Below are positions 44,915 to 54,213 of a DNA stretch of 64,000 nt, piece after piece. Location of the stretch: assembly GCF_003399445.1 (NCBI RefSeq), contig NZ_QUQO01000001.1:2663001-2727000 (forward strand), given 5' to 3'. The DNA comes from Parvularcula marina. GTDB taxonomy: Bacteria; Pseudomonadota; Alphaproteobacteria; Caulobacterales; Parvularculaceae. The notes beneath the pieces are model-generated. The model had not been told where the DNA came from. It saw only the letters and a program-made list of their open reading frames with translations, and did no database searches. Position 1 is the first letter of the stretch. Every line of letters starts with the position of its first letter. The position numbers and the translations under genes are program-made.

Positions 44915-45725
44915 GAAGCCTCCGGTCTGGATCGAAAATATGCGGGTTCGTGTGACGTCGCCCCTCCTCTATATGGGGAGGGCGGGTTTGGCGAGAATGA
45001 CCGACCTGCTCTTTCCCCCGCAATGCCCGATCAGTGGCGCGCCGCTGCTGCGGCAAGGAACGCTATCGCCTGAGGCATGGGCACGGTTTCATCACCTCAC
45101 AGCGCCATGGTGCGAGGGGTGCGGCAGTCCATTTGATGATCCTTCAAAAGGACCGCTTTGTGCGTCCTGCGCGGCGCCGAAGGGTTTTGCCGGGCGTCTG
45201 ACGGGCTCGCGGAAGCTCGATAAATTGAGATCATCACTTGTCTATGACGAGAGCTGCGGCCCGCCCATCCTCGCGCTCAAATATGGCGACCGGCATGACG
45301 GCGTCGCAGCTTTCGGCGCGATGATGGGAAAGACGGCCCGCGAGCTATTGCCGGAGGTGGGGCAAGCGCTGCTCGTCCCGGTGCCGCTTCATTCCTCCCG
45401 CTTGCGCAAAAGGCGGTATAATCAGGCGGGGCTGCTGGCCGATGCCGTCGGGCGCGAGCTTGGCCTTGAAGTTGATCATCTCAGCCTTCGGCGCATCCGG
45501 CCAACGCCCAGCCAGAAAGGCGCGAGTGCTGGCCAGCGAGCGCGAAATGTCGCAGGCGCCTTTCGCGTGGCGGATGGTCCCCGGATCAGGAATACCCATA
45601 TCATCCTCGTCGATGACGTGCTGACCACCGGCGCGACGCTGATCGCCTGCGCGCGGAGCCTTCGCAAGGCCGGCGCGTTATCGGTAAGTGGCTTGACCCT
45701 GGCCCGCGTGATGCGGGAAGCCTGA
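44913..45725 (+). CDS. comF: ComF-family phosphoribosyltransferase-like protein
   Basis: 270-residue protein related to competence protein ComF. N-terminal LLFPPQCPISGAPLL corresponds to the zinc-finger region, with several of the usual Cys replaced (CPISG instead of CxxC) but APWCEGCGSPF and LCASCAAP kept. The C-terminal PRPP-binding loop is HIILVDDVLTTGATL. The start at 44913 has GGGGAGGG upstream; in-frame ATGs at 44940, 44973 and 44997 are alternatives. In naturally transformable bacteria ComF acts in DNA uptake; many alphaproteobacteria carry it without known competence. It is followed by grxC. Confidence 0.88.
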   Translation: MKPPVWIENMRVRVTSPLLYMGRAGLARMTDLLFPPQCPISGAPLLRQGTLSPEAWARFHHLTAPWCEGCGSPFDDPSKGPLCASCAAPKGFAGRLTGSRKLDKLRSSLVYDESCGPPILALKYGDRHDGVAAFGAMMGKTARELLPEVGQALLVPVPLHSSRLRKRRYNQAGLLADAVGRELGLEVDHLSLRRIRPTPSQKGASAGQRARNVAGAFRVADGPRIRNTHIILVDDVLTTGATLIACARSLRKAGALSVSGLTLARVMREA

Positions 45726-45750
45726 TGAGATAAAAGAGATACGAGAGCTG

Positions 45751-46008
45751 ATGAAACCCGTCACCATTTATACGACCATGATGTGCCCTTACTGCACGAG
45801 AGCGAAGAAGCTGCTCGAAGAGAAAGGCGCGGAATATGAAGAAATACGGGCAGGGCTGAATACCGACCTAAAGGCAGAGATGATCCAGCGTTCGGGCGGC
45901 GCCCGGACCTTCCCGCAAGTGTTCATCGGTGACACCCATGTGGGGGGCTCTGATGAACTCGCAGCCCTAGAACGAGAGGGCAAGCTCGACGCCCTTCTGG
46001 CGGATTGA
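45751..46008 (+). CDS. grxC: Glutaredoxin 3
   Basis: 85-residue glutathione-dependent disulfide reductase. The active site is CPYC (about 12-15) and the glutathione-binding cis-Pro TFPQVFIG and GGSDEL follow at the family's usual spacing. Order comF-grxC-nitrilase-DUF1178 is conserved in alphaproteobacteria. The stop overlaps the next ATG by one base. Confidence 0.96.
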   Translation: MKPVTIYTTMMCPYCTRAKKLLEEKGAEYEEIRAGLNTDLKAEMIQRSGGARTFPQVFIGDTHVGGSDELAALEREGKLDALLAD

Positions 46009-46847
46009 TGCTGCGCGCCGCCGCCATCCAGATGCGCTCGGGCGTTTCGCGCTCAGGCAATGTCGCGGCGGCGGAACGCCTGATCCGTGAAGCGGCAGGC
46101 GCGGGCGCGACCCTCATCGTTACCCCGGAAATGACCAATGTCCTTGACCGCGACAAGGAGCGCCTGTTCGGCGACCTGCCGCAGGAGGATGGCCTTTCAG
46201 AGATCACGACGTTTGCGGAGTTTTCAAAAGAGCTTGGCATGTATCTTGTTATCGGCTCTCTCGCGGTCGCGCTGCCGGACGAGGACGGCCAGCGCAAAAT
46301 GGCGAACCGCTGCATGATGTTCGGGCCGAATGGCGAGATCGCCCGCTATGACAAGATCCATCTTTTTGATGTCGATCTGCCAACAGGCGAGAGCTGGCGC
46401 GAAAGCCGGATGATGAAACGCGGTGAGGAGGCCGTCCTTGCCCGGACGGATGCCGCAAGCGTCGGGCTGTCGATCTGCTATGATGTTCGCTTCCCCCATC
46501 TCTACCGGGCGCTGGCGAAAGCCGGTGCTGAGATCCTCACCATACCGGCGGCCTTCACCGTCCCGACGGGCGAGGCCCATTGGGAAGTCCTCCTCCGGGC
46601 ACGAGCGATCGAGACAGGCAGTTTCGTGATCGCCGCGGCGCAGGGCGGGGCGCATGAAGACGGCCGCAGGACCTATGGTCATTCGATGATCATCGACCCC
46701 TGGGGACGCATACTGACGGAAAAATCAGATGATGAGCCCGGCGTCATTATGGCCGATCTTGATCTTGATCTCGTCCGCGATGCCCGCACCCGCATCCCCA
46801 GCCTCGCACTTGATCGCGACACGAATGTGCGCACATTAGAGGCATGA
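46008..46847 (+). CDS. Carbon-nitrogen hydrolase (nitrilase superfamily, Nit-type)
   Basis: 279 residues with the catalytic triad Glu41 (VTPEMTNV), Lys116 (RYDKIHLF) and Cys157 (LSICYDVRFP). This group includes Nit1/Nit2-type amidases that hydrolyse deaminated glutathione or omega-amidated acids; a metabolite-repair role fits the glutaredoxin neighbour. ATG 46008 overlaps the grxC stop (TGATG). An in-frame TTG one codon upstream is a less likely start. Confidence 0.93.
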   Translation: MLRAAAIQMRSGVSRSGNVAAAERLIREAAGAGATLIVTPEMTNVLDRDKERLFGDLPQEDGLSEITTFAEFSKELGMYLVIGSLAVALPDEDGQRKMANRCMMFGPNGEIARYDKIHLFDVDLPTGESWRESRMMKRGEEAVLARTDAASVGLSICYDVRFPHLYRALAKAGAEILTIPAAFTVPTGEAHWEVLLRARAIETGSFVIAAAQGGAHEDGRRTYGHSMIIDPWGRILTEKSDDEPGVIMADLDLDLVRDARTRIPSLALDRDTNVRTLEA

Positions 46848-47296
46848 TCAAATACGCTCTCAAATGCGATGACGGCCACCATTTCGAAGGCTGGTTCTCG
46901 AACAGCGCCGATTTCGATGCGCAAAAAGAGGCGGGCCAGCTTGAATGCCCGGCCTGCGGGACCTCGCATGTCTCAAAGGCGCTAATGGCCCCGGCGGTCT
47001 CAACCTCGCGCAAGGCGGAGGCGCGCAAAGAGGCCGTGATCCGCGATGCGGCGATCAGCACCTTCAACGAGGCGGCCCGGCGCGCGAAGGACTATGTCGA
47101 GAAGAATTTCGACCATGTCGGCAAGAACTTCCCCGAGGAAGCGCGCAAGATCCACTATGGCGAGGCGAAGGAACGCCCCATCTATGGCGAGGCTACACCG
47201 AAAGAGGCCAAAGAGCTGAAGGACGAAGGCGTCGAGATTGCGCCGATCCCCCAACCCGTGCCCGAACCGTCCGAGGTCAAACGAAAGCTGAACTAA
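46844..47296 (+). CDS. DUF1178 family protein
   Basis: 150-residue cytoplasmic protein of the DUF1178 family. MIKYALKCDDGHHFEGWFSNSADFDAQ is the family start (split here only for reading), and CPACG gives a CxxC pair that, with the first Cys, may bind zinc. Function unknown; the gene follows the nitrilase in many alphaproteobacteria and here overlaps its stop by 4 bp, implying translational coupling. Confidence 0.93.
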   Translation: MIKYALKCDDGHHFEGWFSNSADFDAQKEAGQLECPACGTSHVSKALMAPAVSTSRKAEARKEAVIRDAAISTFNEAARRAKDYVEKNFDHVGKNFPEEARKIHYGEAKERPIYGEATPKEAKELKDEGVEIAPIPQPVPEPSEVKRKLN

Positions 47297-47802
47297 AGCT
47301 GCCTCACCATGAACGCCGCCGTGTCGTCATAGCTGCGCAGCTTGGGCGTCAACGCCTCGATCACGACTTCGCCAAAACCCTGCGCGGCCCAGAAGGGGTT
47401 TGAGCCCCCAACCGCGACGAGAGAGATGTTGTCAAAGCCTTCCGAGCGGGCATGGGCTACGATTTTATCCGTGATCACCGCACCGGCACCAAGACCGCGC
47501 CCTCGTTCGAGGATCGCCAGATCATGGATATAATATGTATCCGGAGCAGATGGGATCTCGCCGAGAAGGCAATTGAGCTCCGGCGGCTTAGCATAAGCCC
47601 ATGGGTGGGAGAGGATATAGCCGCAAGGCTCACCACCGGCGCTCAGCAGGTAACATCCTTGCGGATAGAGCGCCAGCCGTTCGGCGAAGATAGCGTCATC
47701 CTCAGGGTAATCCTCATGCACATTCTCTGCGAGGTTGATCATGGTCGGCAGGTCATGAGGCTGCATGGGCTGCCACGACCAGTCCTGACGCTGAGCACTC
47801 AT
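47293..47802 (-). CDS. GNAT-family N-acetyltransferase
   Basis: 169-residue acyltransferase. [23 protein letters not shown] holds the acetyl-CoA pyrophosphate-binding Q/RxxGxG/A loop (RGRGLGAG), and PFWAAQGF is the typical strand-6 region. Target unknown. The ATG at 47802 overlaps the aroC stop by 4 bp, so the pair is likely co-translated. Its stop overlaps DUF1178 on the other strand by 4 bp. Confidence 0.88.
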   Translation of the reverse strand: MSAQRQDWSWQPMQPHDLPTMINLAENVHEDYPEDDAIFAERLALYPQGCYLLSAGGEPCGYILSHPWAYAKPPELNCLLGEIPSAPDTYYIHDLAILERGRGLGAGAVITDKIVAHARSEGFDNISLVAVGGSNPFWAAQGFGEVVIEALTPKLRSYDDTAAFMVRQL

Positions 47803-48929
47803 GCCGGCCTCAGAAGCCCTGTCTGGGCGCGGTGCCGCAGCGCGTGATCGGCCAGCACCAGCGCCATCATCGCGCGGGCAACGGGCACGCCCCTGATGCC
47901 GACACACGGGTCATGACGGCCCTTGGTGACAACTTCGGTTTCTTCGCCGTCGCGCGTCACGGATTTGCGCGGGGTCAGGATCGAGGAGGTGGGTTTGATC
48001 GCCAGCCGGACAACGATGTCCTGACCGGAGGTAATGCCTCCCAAGATACCGCCATTGGTATTCTCCGGCCCCTGAGGATCAAACATCACGCCGCCATTGC
48101 CATCGGGCTTCATGCCGTCGGCATTCTCTGTCCCCGACAGTCTGGAGGCGCCAAAGCCTGCGCCGATCTCAACGCCTTTAGAGGCATTGATGGTCATCAT
48201 TGCGGCGGCAAGGTCTGAATCCATCTTGCCGTAGATCGGCGCGCCGAGCCCGGCAGGCACACCGCTTGCGCGCACTTCGATGAGGGCGCCGAGCGAATTG
48301 CCGTCCTTGCGGGCCTCTTCCAGCCGGAGCGCCCAGTGCTGGGCGGCCTCGGGGTCGGGGCACCAGAAGGGATTGTCTCCGACCGTCGACCAGTCGGCGC
48401 GGGCCGGATCAATCGTGTGCGGGCCCATGCCGATCATGGCCGCCTCGATTTTCACCGTATCCTGATAAAGTTCTTCAAGAACGCGCTCGGCCACGGCGCC
48501 GGCGGCGACCCGCATCGCGGTCTCCCGTGCGCTTGAGCGTCCCCCGCCGCGATAATCGCGAAATCCGTATTTGGCGTCATAGGTGTAATCGGCGTGACCC
48601 GGACGGTATTTGTCGCGGATGTCCGAATAGTCTTTCGAGCGCTGGTCGACATTCTCGATCATTAGCGAGATCGGCGTGCCGGTCGTGCGCGGGCCGTCCG
48701 TGCGGTCGTCCTCGAAGACGCCCGACAGGATCTTCACCTGGTCAGGTTCCTGCCGCTGGGTCACGAATTTCGACGTGCCTGGGCGCCGCTGATCAAGGCG
48801 CGCCTGAATATAGCTTTCCTCAAGCCGGATACCGGGCGGGCAGCCATCGACGACGCAGCCAATGGCGGGCCCGTGGCTTTCGCCCCAGGTCGTGACACGG
48901 AAGAGATGGCCGAAAGAGTTATGAGACAT
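47799..48929 (-). CDS. aroC: Chorismate synthase
   Basis: Last step of the shikimate pathway (EPSP to chorismate, FMN-dependent). 376 residues. FMN/substrate motifs: [18 protein letters not shown] (about 12-29), [22 protein letters not shown] split over the second signature, and the [13 protein letters not shown] run. The usual length and all signatures are present. GAGGAA before the ATG. Divergent from pdxH by 51 bp. Confidence 0.98.
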   Translation of the reverse strand: MSHNSFGHLFRVTTWGESHGPAIGCVVDGCPPGIRLEESYIQARLDQRRPGTSKFVTQRQEPDQVKILSGVFEDDRTDGPRTTGTPISLMIENVDQRSKDYSDIRDKYRPGHADYTYDAKYGFRDYRGGGRSSARETAMRVAAGAVAERVLEELYQDTVKIEAAMIGMGPHTIDPARADWSTVGDNPFWCPDPEAAQHWALRLEEARKDGNSLGALIEVRASGVPAGLGAPIYGKMDSDLAAAMMTINASKGVEIGAGFGASRLSGTENADGMKPDGNGGVMFDPQGPENTNGGILGGITSGQDIVVRLAIKPTSSILTPRKSVTRDGEETEVVTKGRHDPCVGIRGVPVARAMMALVLADHALRHRAQTGLLRPA

Positions 48930-48980
48930 AAGTTCCTCTTATTCCCACATCCTTTAATTTCCGCTAGACCCCATCGGCTT

Positions 48981-49664
48981 ATGGATACGAGTGATTTGAT
49001 CCCCCCGTCGCCCAGTGAAGACGATTACGAGCAGGAGCGGCGTGCTCAGGAGGCCTTTTCGGTCGATGAAGATCAGGGAAAGGTCTTCACCTCCGATGAC
49101 CCGCTGGAGCTTTTTGCCCAATGGCTGGAGCTGGCGAAGAAGCATGAGGTTAACGACGCGCACGCCATGTCGGTGGCGACGGTCGATGGTGCGGGTTTTC
49201 CGAATGTCCGCGTTGTGCTGCTCAAGGACCTCGACGAAGGCTTTGTTTTTTATACTAATTCCATGTCGGCGAAGGGTGATGAGCTAGCCGAGAACCCGCT
49301 TGCGGCGCTGTGCTTTCACTGGAAGTCGATCCGCCGTCAGGTAAGGATCCGGGGCCTCGTCGAGCCTGTCTCCGAGGCCGAGAACGACCAGTATTTCGCC
49401 TCACGCGCCCGCAGCGCCCAGATCGGCGCCTGGGCATCGCAACAATCCCGCCCGATGACGGAAGAAGGTATCCTCCAGAAACGGGTCGAGGATTATGAGG
49501 CGATCTATGAGGGCCGCGATGTCCGTCGGCCCGATTGGTGGCGCGGCTATCGCGTCACCCCGTCGCAGATGGAATTCTGGGTGAACCGGCCCTTCCGCCT
49601 GCATGACCGGCTGCAATTCGACTATGACGGCGAAGGCTGGAACAAGACCCGGCTTTATCCATGA
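48981..49664 (+). CDS. pdxH: Pyridoxine/pyridoxamine 5'-phosphate oxidase
   Basis: FMN enzyme producing pyridoxal 5'-phosphate. 227 residues. NVRVVLLKDLDEGFVFYTNSMSAKG is the FMN/PLP contact region, CFHWKSIRRQVRIRG the second FMN segment and FWVNRPFRLHDRLQF the C-terminal signature. The start at 48981 is preferred; the frame is open 36 codons upstream antisense to aroC. Divergent from aroC. Confidence 0.97.
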   Translation: MDTSDLIPPSPSEDDYEQERRAQEAFSVDEDQGKVFTSDDPLELFAQWLELAKKHEVNDAHAMSVATVDGAGFPNVRVVLLKDLDEGFVFYTNSMSAKGDELAENPLAALCFHWKSIRRQVRIRGLVEPVSEAENDQYFASRARSAQIGAWASQQSRPMTEEGILQKRVEDYEAIYEGRDVRRPDWWRGYRVTPSQMEFWVNRPFRLHDRLQFDYDGEGWNKTRLYP

Positions 49665-49688
49665 TCCATCCCTGAGGAGGGGAGCCCC

Positions 49689-50087
49689 ATGTCAGATCAA
49701 CAGCCCTCAATCGGTCATGTCGTCTGGACGGATCTGACCGTTCCGGATGCGGATGGCCTGAAAGATTTCTACGCCGAGGTCGTTGGTTTGAAATGCGAGC
49801 CGCTCGATATGGGCGGGTATGCGGATTACATGATGCAGGCGAGCGGCGAAGGCCCGGCGGCCCCGGGTGGGGTCGGCATCTGTCATGCGCGAGGCTCGAA
49901 TGCGCATCTGCCGCCGCAATGGATGATCTATTTCGGGGTGGCTGATCTTGATGCGTCGCTTGAGGCCGTCGATCGGCTCGGCGGCAAGCGCATCGGGGAT
50001 GTCCGCACGATGGGGAATGACCGCTATTGCGCGATCCAGGATCCGGCAGGGGCTGTCTGCTCCCTCTATCAGAAACAGACAGCCTGA
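49689..50087 (+). CDS. Glyoxalase/VOC-family protein
   Basis: 132-residue vicinal-oxygen-chelate fold protein. HVVWTDLTVPDADGLKDFYAEVVGL is the beta-alpha-beta start; the repeat follows at WMIYFGVADLDASLEAV. End CAIQDPAGAVCSLYQ is the usual metal-site strand. No clear substrate. GAGGAGGGG precedes the ATG, 24 bp after pdxH, so co-transcription is plausible. Confidence 0.9.
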   Translation: MSDQQPSIGHVVWTDLTVPDADGLKDFYAEVVGLKCEPLDMGGYADYMMQASGEGPAAPGGVGICHARGSNAHLPPQWMIYFGVADLDASLEAVDRLGGKRIGDVRTMGNDRYCAIQDPAGAVCSLYQKQTA

Positions 50088-50094
50088 CGCGGGA

Positions 50095-50484
50095 TTATTT
50101 CTTGCCGCCCAGTTTCGCGAGCGTACCGAAGATCATCAGTACAACGCCTACGAGCCCAGGAATGGCGGCAACGCCTTTCATGATTTCGAAGACGTTTTCG
50201 CCGGGTTCGACCTTGTCGATCTGATAACCCATGATGACTAGGCCGGCAGAGACGGCAACGCAGATTGCACCGCCAAGGATCATGCCGCCTTTTTCGTCGT
50301 CTTCCTTGATGTCTTTAAGCATGTCCGGATCGATCGACTGACCGTTCCGAAGCGCTTCGCGGATCAGATCATTCCGCGATTTCTGTTTCATATAGCCGAA
50401 GAAAGATCCGATCAGGACGACCGCGATGATGAAGCCCCAAAGGCCAACGCCGCCACTCCAGCCATACCATTCATGCCAATCCAT
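50095..50484 (-). CDS. DUF6249-like membrane protein
   Basis: 129 residues with three hydrophobic segments (about 12-32, 68-86 and 102-122) and an intervening cytoplasmic stretch RNDLIREALRNGQSIDPDMLKDI, the hallmark of the DUF6249 membrane family. Function unknown. Minus strand, convergent with the VOC gene, upstream of another membrane protein on the same strand. Confidence 0.8.
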   Translation of the reverse strand: MDWHEWYGWSGGVGLWGFIIAVVLIGSFFGYMKQKSRNDLIREALRNGQSIDPDMLKDIKEDDEKGGMILGGAICVAVSAGLVIMGYQIDKVEPGENVFEIMKGVAAIPGLVGVVLMIFGTLAKLGGKK

Positions 50485-50578
50485 ATTGCCCTCCGATTGC
50501 CCTCATGGATTTATAATACAAACCTGACGCTAGCCCATTCCCGGTCTTGCCGTCCAGCAGGGCCGGGGATAGCGCGCA

Positions 50579-50998
50579 TCACCTGAGAACTCCGGCGGCG
50601 GCCATGCGGCGGCTGTAGAGGAGCAGGAAAAGCGAGATGATGAGAACGGCGGCGTTGAAGATTTGCTGCCAGAGCACCATTTCGGGTCGGCCCTCGGCGA
50701 TGAAGAGCATCCAGGCAAAGCAGATGACTGTCGTTGCGAATGAGACGAGCAGCAGCGGTACCGCAAGTTTTCTTTTCAGCAGTATGAGGATGCAGCCGAT
50801 GAGGCCACCCCAGACGCCAATCGCGTAACAGGCCATGAACCAGCCTGGATAGCTGAGAAAGAAGGCGCGCTGATCTTCGGGGATCTGCGAGAAATACGCC
50901 TCATTCTCGGTGGCCGTCATGACATAGTCAAAGCAGCCCATGCCGACCCACAGGACGCCGAAAATCCCGACGACCCAGATATGCCATGGTGTTTTCAC
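50579..50998 (-). CDS. Four-TM membrane protein, unknown function
   Basis: 139 residues, four hydrophobic helices. VGMGCFDYVMTATENEAYFSQIPEDQRAFF links helices 1 and 2 and carries acidic residues; a similar layout is seen in many unnamed alphaproteobacterial membrane proteins. The start is the GTG at 50998 because GGAGGG lies 5-6 bp before it; an earlier GTG in frame at 51013 lies inside that ribosome site. Family not recognised. Confidence 0.75.
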   Translation of the reverse strand: MKTPWHIWVVGIFGVLWVGMGCFDYVMTATENEAYFSQIPEDQRAFFLSYPGWFMACYAIGVWGGLIGCILILLKRKLAVPLLLVSFATTVICFAWMLFIAEGRPEMVLWQQIFNAAVLIISLFLLLYSRRMAAAGVLR

Positions 50999-51077
50999 TT
51001 TGTTCCCTCCCACACCATTCGGTGCTTGTTTTTATGGGAACAGTCTACGTCCTGAAACGCCGCTTTCGCAAATCCCT

Positions 51078-52334
51078 TCAGCTGCGCAGATGCTTGCCGA
51101 TATCGGCCCGGAAAAAGCCTTCGGGCCAGTCAATCGCGTCAACAGCCGCATAGGCACGGTCAAGCGCTTCGCCGGTCGTCGCCCCGGTTGCCGTGATATT
51201 CAGCACACGGCCCCCATGAGCGAGGAGCTTGCCGCCATCCGCCTTTGTACCGGCATGAAAGACGACAACGCCCTCCATCTCATTGGCCGCATCGACACCC
51301 TTGATCTCCGAGCCCTTGTCATATCCGTCCGGATACCCCTTTGTGGCCATGACGATATTGGCGGCGGCGTCATCCATCCAGTCGAGCCCGACCCCGCCGA
51401 GGCGGCCAGTGGCGGCAGCCCATAGCGATTGGACAATATCGCTCCGCAGGCGGCGCATCAGGATCTGGCATTCAGGATCGCCAAAACGGCAATTATATTC
51501 GATCAGCTTCGGCCCTTCGGCGGTGATCATCAGGCCCGCATAAAGCACCCCGCGATAGGTGATGCCTTTGGCATTGAGCGCCTTGAGCGTCGGCTCAATG
51601 ATCTCATCATAGGCGCGGGCGAGGATCTCCGGTGTATCGAGCGGGGAGGGGGAGAAGCCGCCCATGCCGCCCGTATTGGGGCCCTCATCATTCTCAAAAG
51701 CGCGCTTGTGGTCCTGCGCTGCACCGAAATGCAGCAGGCTCTCGCCATCCGTTACGGCGAAGACGGAGAGTTCGGTCCCTTTGAGGAATTCCTCGATCAG
51801 GACGGTCTTTCCGGCGGCGCCGAATTGCCCGCCCAGCATGCCGGCGATTGCGGTCTCCGCGACGTCACGGGTCTGGGCAATGATCACGCCTTTGCCTGCG
51901 GCGAGGCCATCTGCCTTGATGACGTATGGTGCCTCAAGTGTGTCGAGAAAGGCTTTTGCGGGCGCAGCTTCCGTGAAAGTGCCGTATCGCGCGGTCGGAA
52001 TGCCTGCCTCGGTGCAGAGGTCTTTGAGGAATGCCTTTGAGCTTTCGAGCCGCGCGCCATCCGCTTTCGGTCCGAAACAGGGGATGCCTGCCTCTTCGAG
52101 CTGATCAGCAAGCCCATCAGCAAGCGGTGCTTCGGGGCCGACAACGACGAGATCGACACCTTCGGCCTTTGCCCATTGGGGCAGCTCGCCGAGCGGCATA
52201 TCGAGATTGTCGCCGAGTGATTCGGTCCCCGGATTACCCGGCACGATGGTGAACCGCTTGAGCAGCGGGCTTTTCGCGATTTTCCAGGCGAGTGAATGTT
52301 CACGACCGCCGCTGCCGACCAGCAGAATATGCAT
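51078..52334 (-). CDS. purD: Phosphoribosylamine-glycine ligase
   Basis: Second step of purine synthesis (GAR synthetase). 418 residues, with the ATP-grasp fold: LLVGSGGREHSLAWK (about 4-18), YVIKADGLAAGKGV (about 122-135), and NTGGMGGFSPSPL. ECNCRFGDPECQ-like segment EYNCRFGDPECQILM is the metal/ATP site. Start 52334 (MHILLVGSG) is the family's true N-terminus; the open frame upstream adds 7 unrelated codons. Confidence 0.97.
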   Translation of the reverse strand: MHILLVGSGGREHSLAWKIAKSPLLKRFTIVPGNPGTESLGDNLDMPLGELPQWAKAEGVDLVVVGPEAPLADGLADQLEEAGIPCFGPKADGARLESSKAFLKDLCTEAGIPTARYGTFTEAAPAKAFLDTLEAPYVIKADGLAAGKGVIIAQTRDVAETAIAGMLGGQFGAAGKTVLIEEFLKGTELSVFAVTDGESLLHFGAAQDHKRAFENDEGPNTGGMGGFSPSPLDTPEILARAYDEIIEPTLKALNAKGITYRGVLYAGLMITAEGPKLIEYNCRFGDPECQILMRRLRSDIVQSLWAAATGRLGGVGLDWMDDAAANIVMATKGYPDGYDKGSEIKGVDAANEMEGVVVFHAGTKADGGKLLAHGGRVLNITATGATTGEALDRAYAAVDAIDWPEGFFRADIGKHLRS

Positions 52335-52396
52335 GCGCTTAAACTTCTCCAACATTTCAGTGGACGCGCGTTAGCGCGCCGCCAAGGTACGGGGCA

Positions 52397-53356
52397 ATGG
52401 CGTGGAGGTTCGAGGTGCAGATCGACAGGACGCTGCGCCTGTGGCGATGGCGCGCAAGGCGCATATCAAGGCGCTTCGGAACAAAAAGGCCAGCCGGGCT
52501 GAACCGCTCCGCGCTGACCCTTTCCATTATCTTCCACCTCGCCGTTGCCGGTCTTCTCTTGAGTTTTGCGCCGATCTGGGAGCCTCGTGGGCTGCCCGAT
52601 GCCCCCGATCACGCGATCAACGTCTATATCATTCCCCCGCCGCCCGAGCCGGGAGCAGCCTCCGCGCCTGAGATTGCGCAGATCGAGGAGGCTGAAGCCC
52701 CAGAAGCCGAAGAGGTCGCCGAGACCATACCGGAGGAAAGCCCGGAGGCAGTTGCGGAGGTGACGACCGCCCCCCCATCCGCTGCGCCGCGCATAAGGGC
52801 GCCATCAAGCGTCAGAGTGCCGGAGGTCGATCTGGGTGAGGGGGCGCCCGACGGTATTGTCGGGCTTGAATGCTATCGGGAATTTGATGATCCGCGGCTT
52901 GCCGCAGAATGCGCGGGCGCGCCCATCACGAGCGACTGGCGCCAACGGCTGGAGGGGAGCCGAGATGCCCAATGGGCGAAGGCGGAGGAACGCCTGCGCA
53001 CCGGGCGCTATCGCGGACCATTCGCCGTGGGCCCCGACCAGTATGGTGATCTGGGGGAGAATGAGCAGCTCTATCAGCCCCGTGATCCGCGCTTTAATGT
53101 CGGCCCCGGCCCCTCAACCGGCGGCAGCGGCGCGAATTATGCCGCTGCGTTCGAGAGCGAGGAGGAATACCGCAAATATCTCGCCCTCAATGACAGCCGC
53201 ATGTATCGCGGGGACAATGATCACTTGAACGATACTTACTCGCGAAGCTGGGGGCAGCCCCTCACAGGCTGGCGGCCAAGCTGGCAGTTGCGAGAAGATC
53301 CGGCTATTGACGGCAAGGCCCTTGAGCAGTTTCTCAAGGAAGTCGAAGATCAATAA
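52397..53356 (+). CDS. TonB-like membrane-anchored proline/glutamate-rich protein lacking a TonB C-terminal domain
   Basis: 319 residues: a basic N-terminus (RTLRLWRWRARRISRRFG), one TM helix (ALTLSIIFHLAVAGLLLSF, about 39-57), a Pro/Glu/Ala-rich stretch (about 70-150) and a periplasmic domain with LECYREFDDPRLAAECAG (two Cys that could pair) and a polar tail. TonB and TolA share the N-terminal layout, but no TonB C-terminal fold is visible. It may be an energy-transducer relative or a periplasmic scaffold. Family not recognised. It is divergent from purD and 23 bp upstream of the CitE-like gene. Confidence 0.65.
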   Translation: MAWRFEVQIDRTLRLWRWRARRISRRFGTKRPAGLNRSALTLSIIFHLAVAGLLLSFAPIWEPRGLPDAPDHAINVYIIPPPPEPGAASAPEIAQIEEAEAPEAEEVAETIPEESPEAVAEVTTAPPSAAPRIRAPSSVRVPEVDLGEGAPDGIVGLECYREFDDPRLAAECAGAPITSDWRQRLEGSRDAQWAKAEERLRTGRYRGPFAVGPDQYGDLGENEQLYQPRDPRFNVGPGPSTGGSGANYAAAFESEEEYRKYLALNDSRMYRGDNDHLNDTYSRSWGQPLTGWRPSWQLREDPAIDGKALEQFLKEVEDQ

Positions 53357-53379
53357 TCCGTCAACGGAGATACTGCACG

Positions 53380-54207
53380 ATGACATCGCTTGAAACCGAA
53401 GGCTGGCGTTCGCTTCTGTTTGTGCCGGGCTCGCGGCCGGACAGGTTCGACAAGGCGCTCGCGGCCGGGGCGGATGTCGTCTGTATCGATCTCGAGGATG
53501 CTGTGGCCCCTGACGGCAAGGATGACGCACGGGAGCAGACCTTCGGCTATCTGGCGCAACCCCGCGACGGCGGTCCTGCGCTCGGCCTGCGGATCAATGG
53601 CGTCGACACGGAGGCTGGTGCGCGCGATTTGAATGCTATTGGCGGGCTCAACGGGGCTGATTTCCTGATGCTGCCCAAGGTCGCCGACCTTGCCGATATC
53701 GAGGCGGTGATCGCGGCGGGATGTGACCTGCCGATCATTGTCGTTCTGGAATCCGCGAATGGTGTGCTGGAGGCCCGTGCCATTGCCCAGCATGGGGCCG
53801 TCATTGCCGCCATTTACGGCGCGATTGATCTGAGTGCGGATATTGGCTGTTCGCTTGACTGGGAGGCGCATCTTTACGGGCGCTCGCATTGTGCGCTGTG
53901 TTTCGGAGCCGAGCAGAAAGTACTGTTTGATTCGCCTTATCTTGATGTGAAGGATCTGGACGGTCTCAAAGAAATGACGAGCCGGGCGGCACGGCTGGGC
54001 ATTCATGCCCGTTCAGCCATCCACCCCGCGCAGCTCGCACCGATCCATGAGGCGCTTAACCCGTCTGCGGAGGAAGTGGCCGAGGCGCGTCGCATCTTAG
54101 AGGCCTTTGACGCGGCGAAGGGCGGGGTCGCGCTGCTCGATGGCAAGATGATCGAGCTGCCGGTGATCAAATCCGCCCGCCGGGTGCTCGCCCGTGCAGG
54201 CGACTAG
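53380..54207 (+). CDS. HpcH/HpaI-type (CitE-like) CoA ester lyase
   Basis: 275-residue TIM-barrel enzyme of the CitE/malyl-CoA lyase family. RSLLFVPGSRPDRFDKAL (10-27) is the family N-terminus, and VCIDLEDAVAPDGKD (about 34-48) has the Mg-binding Glu/Asp. IIVVLESANGVLEA holds the second metal ligand. Likely cleaves a beta-hydroxyacyl-CoA such as citramalyl- or malyl-CoA; the exact substrate is not determined by sequence. GGAG before the ATG. Confidence 0.9.
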   Translation: MTSLETEGWRSLLFVPGSRPDRFDKALAAGADVVCIDLEDAVAPDGKDDAREQTFGYLAQPRDGGPALGLRINGVDTEAGARDLNAIGGLNGADFLMLPKVADLADIEAVIAAGCDLPIIVVLESANGVLEARAIAQHGAVIAAIYGAIDLSADIGCSLDWEAHLYGRSHCALCFGAEQKVLFDSPYLDVKDLDGLKEMTSRAARLGIHARSAIHPAQLAPIHEALNPSAEEVAEARRILEAFDAAKGGVALLDGKMIELPVIKSARRVLARAGD

Positions 54208-54213
54208 CGCGCT

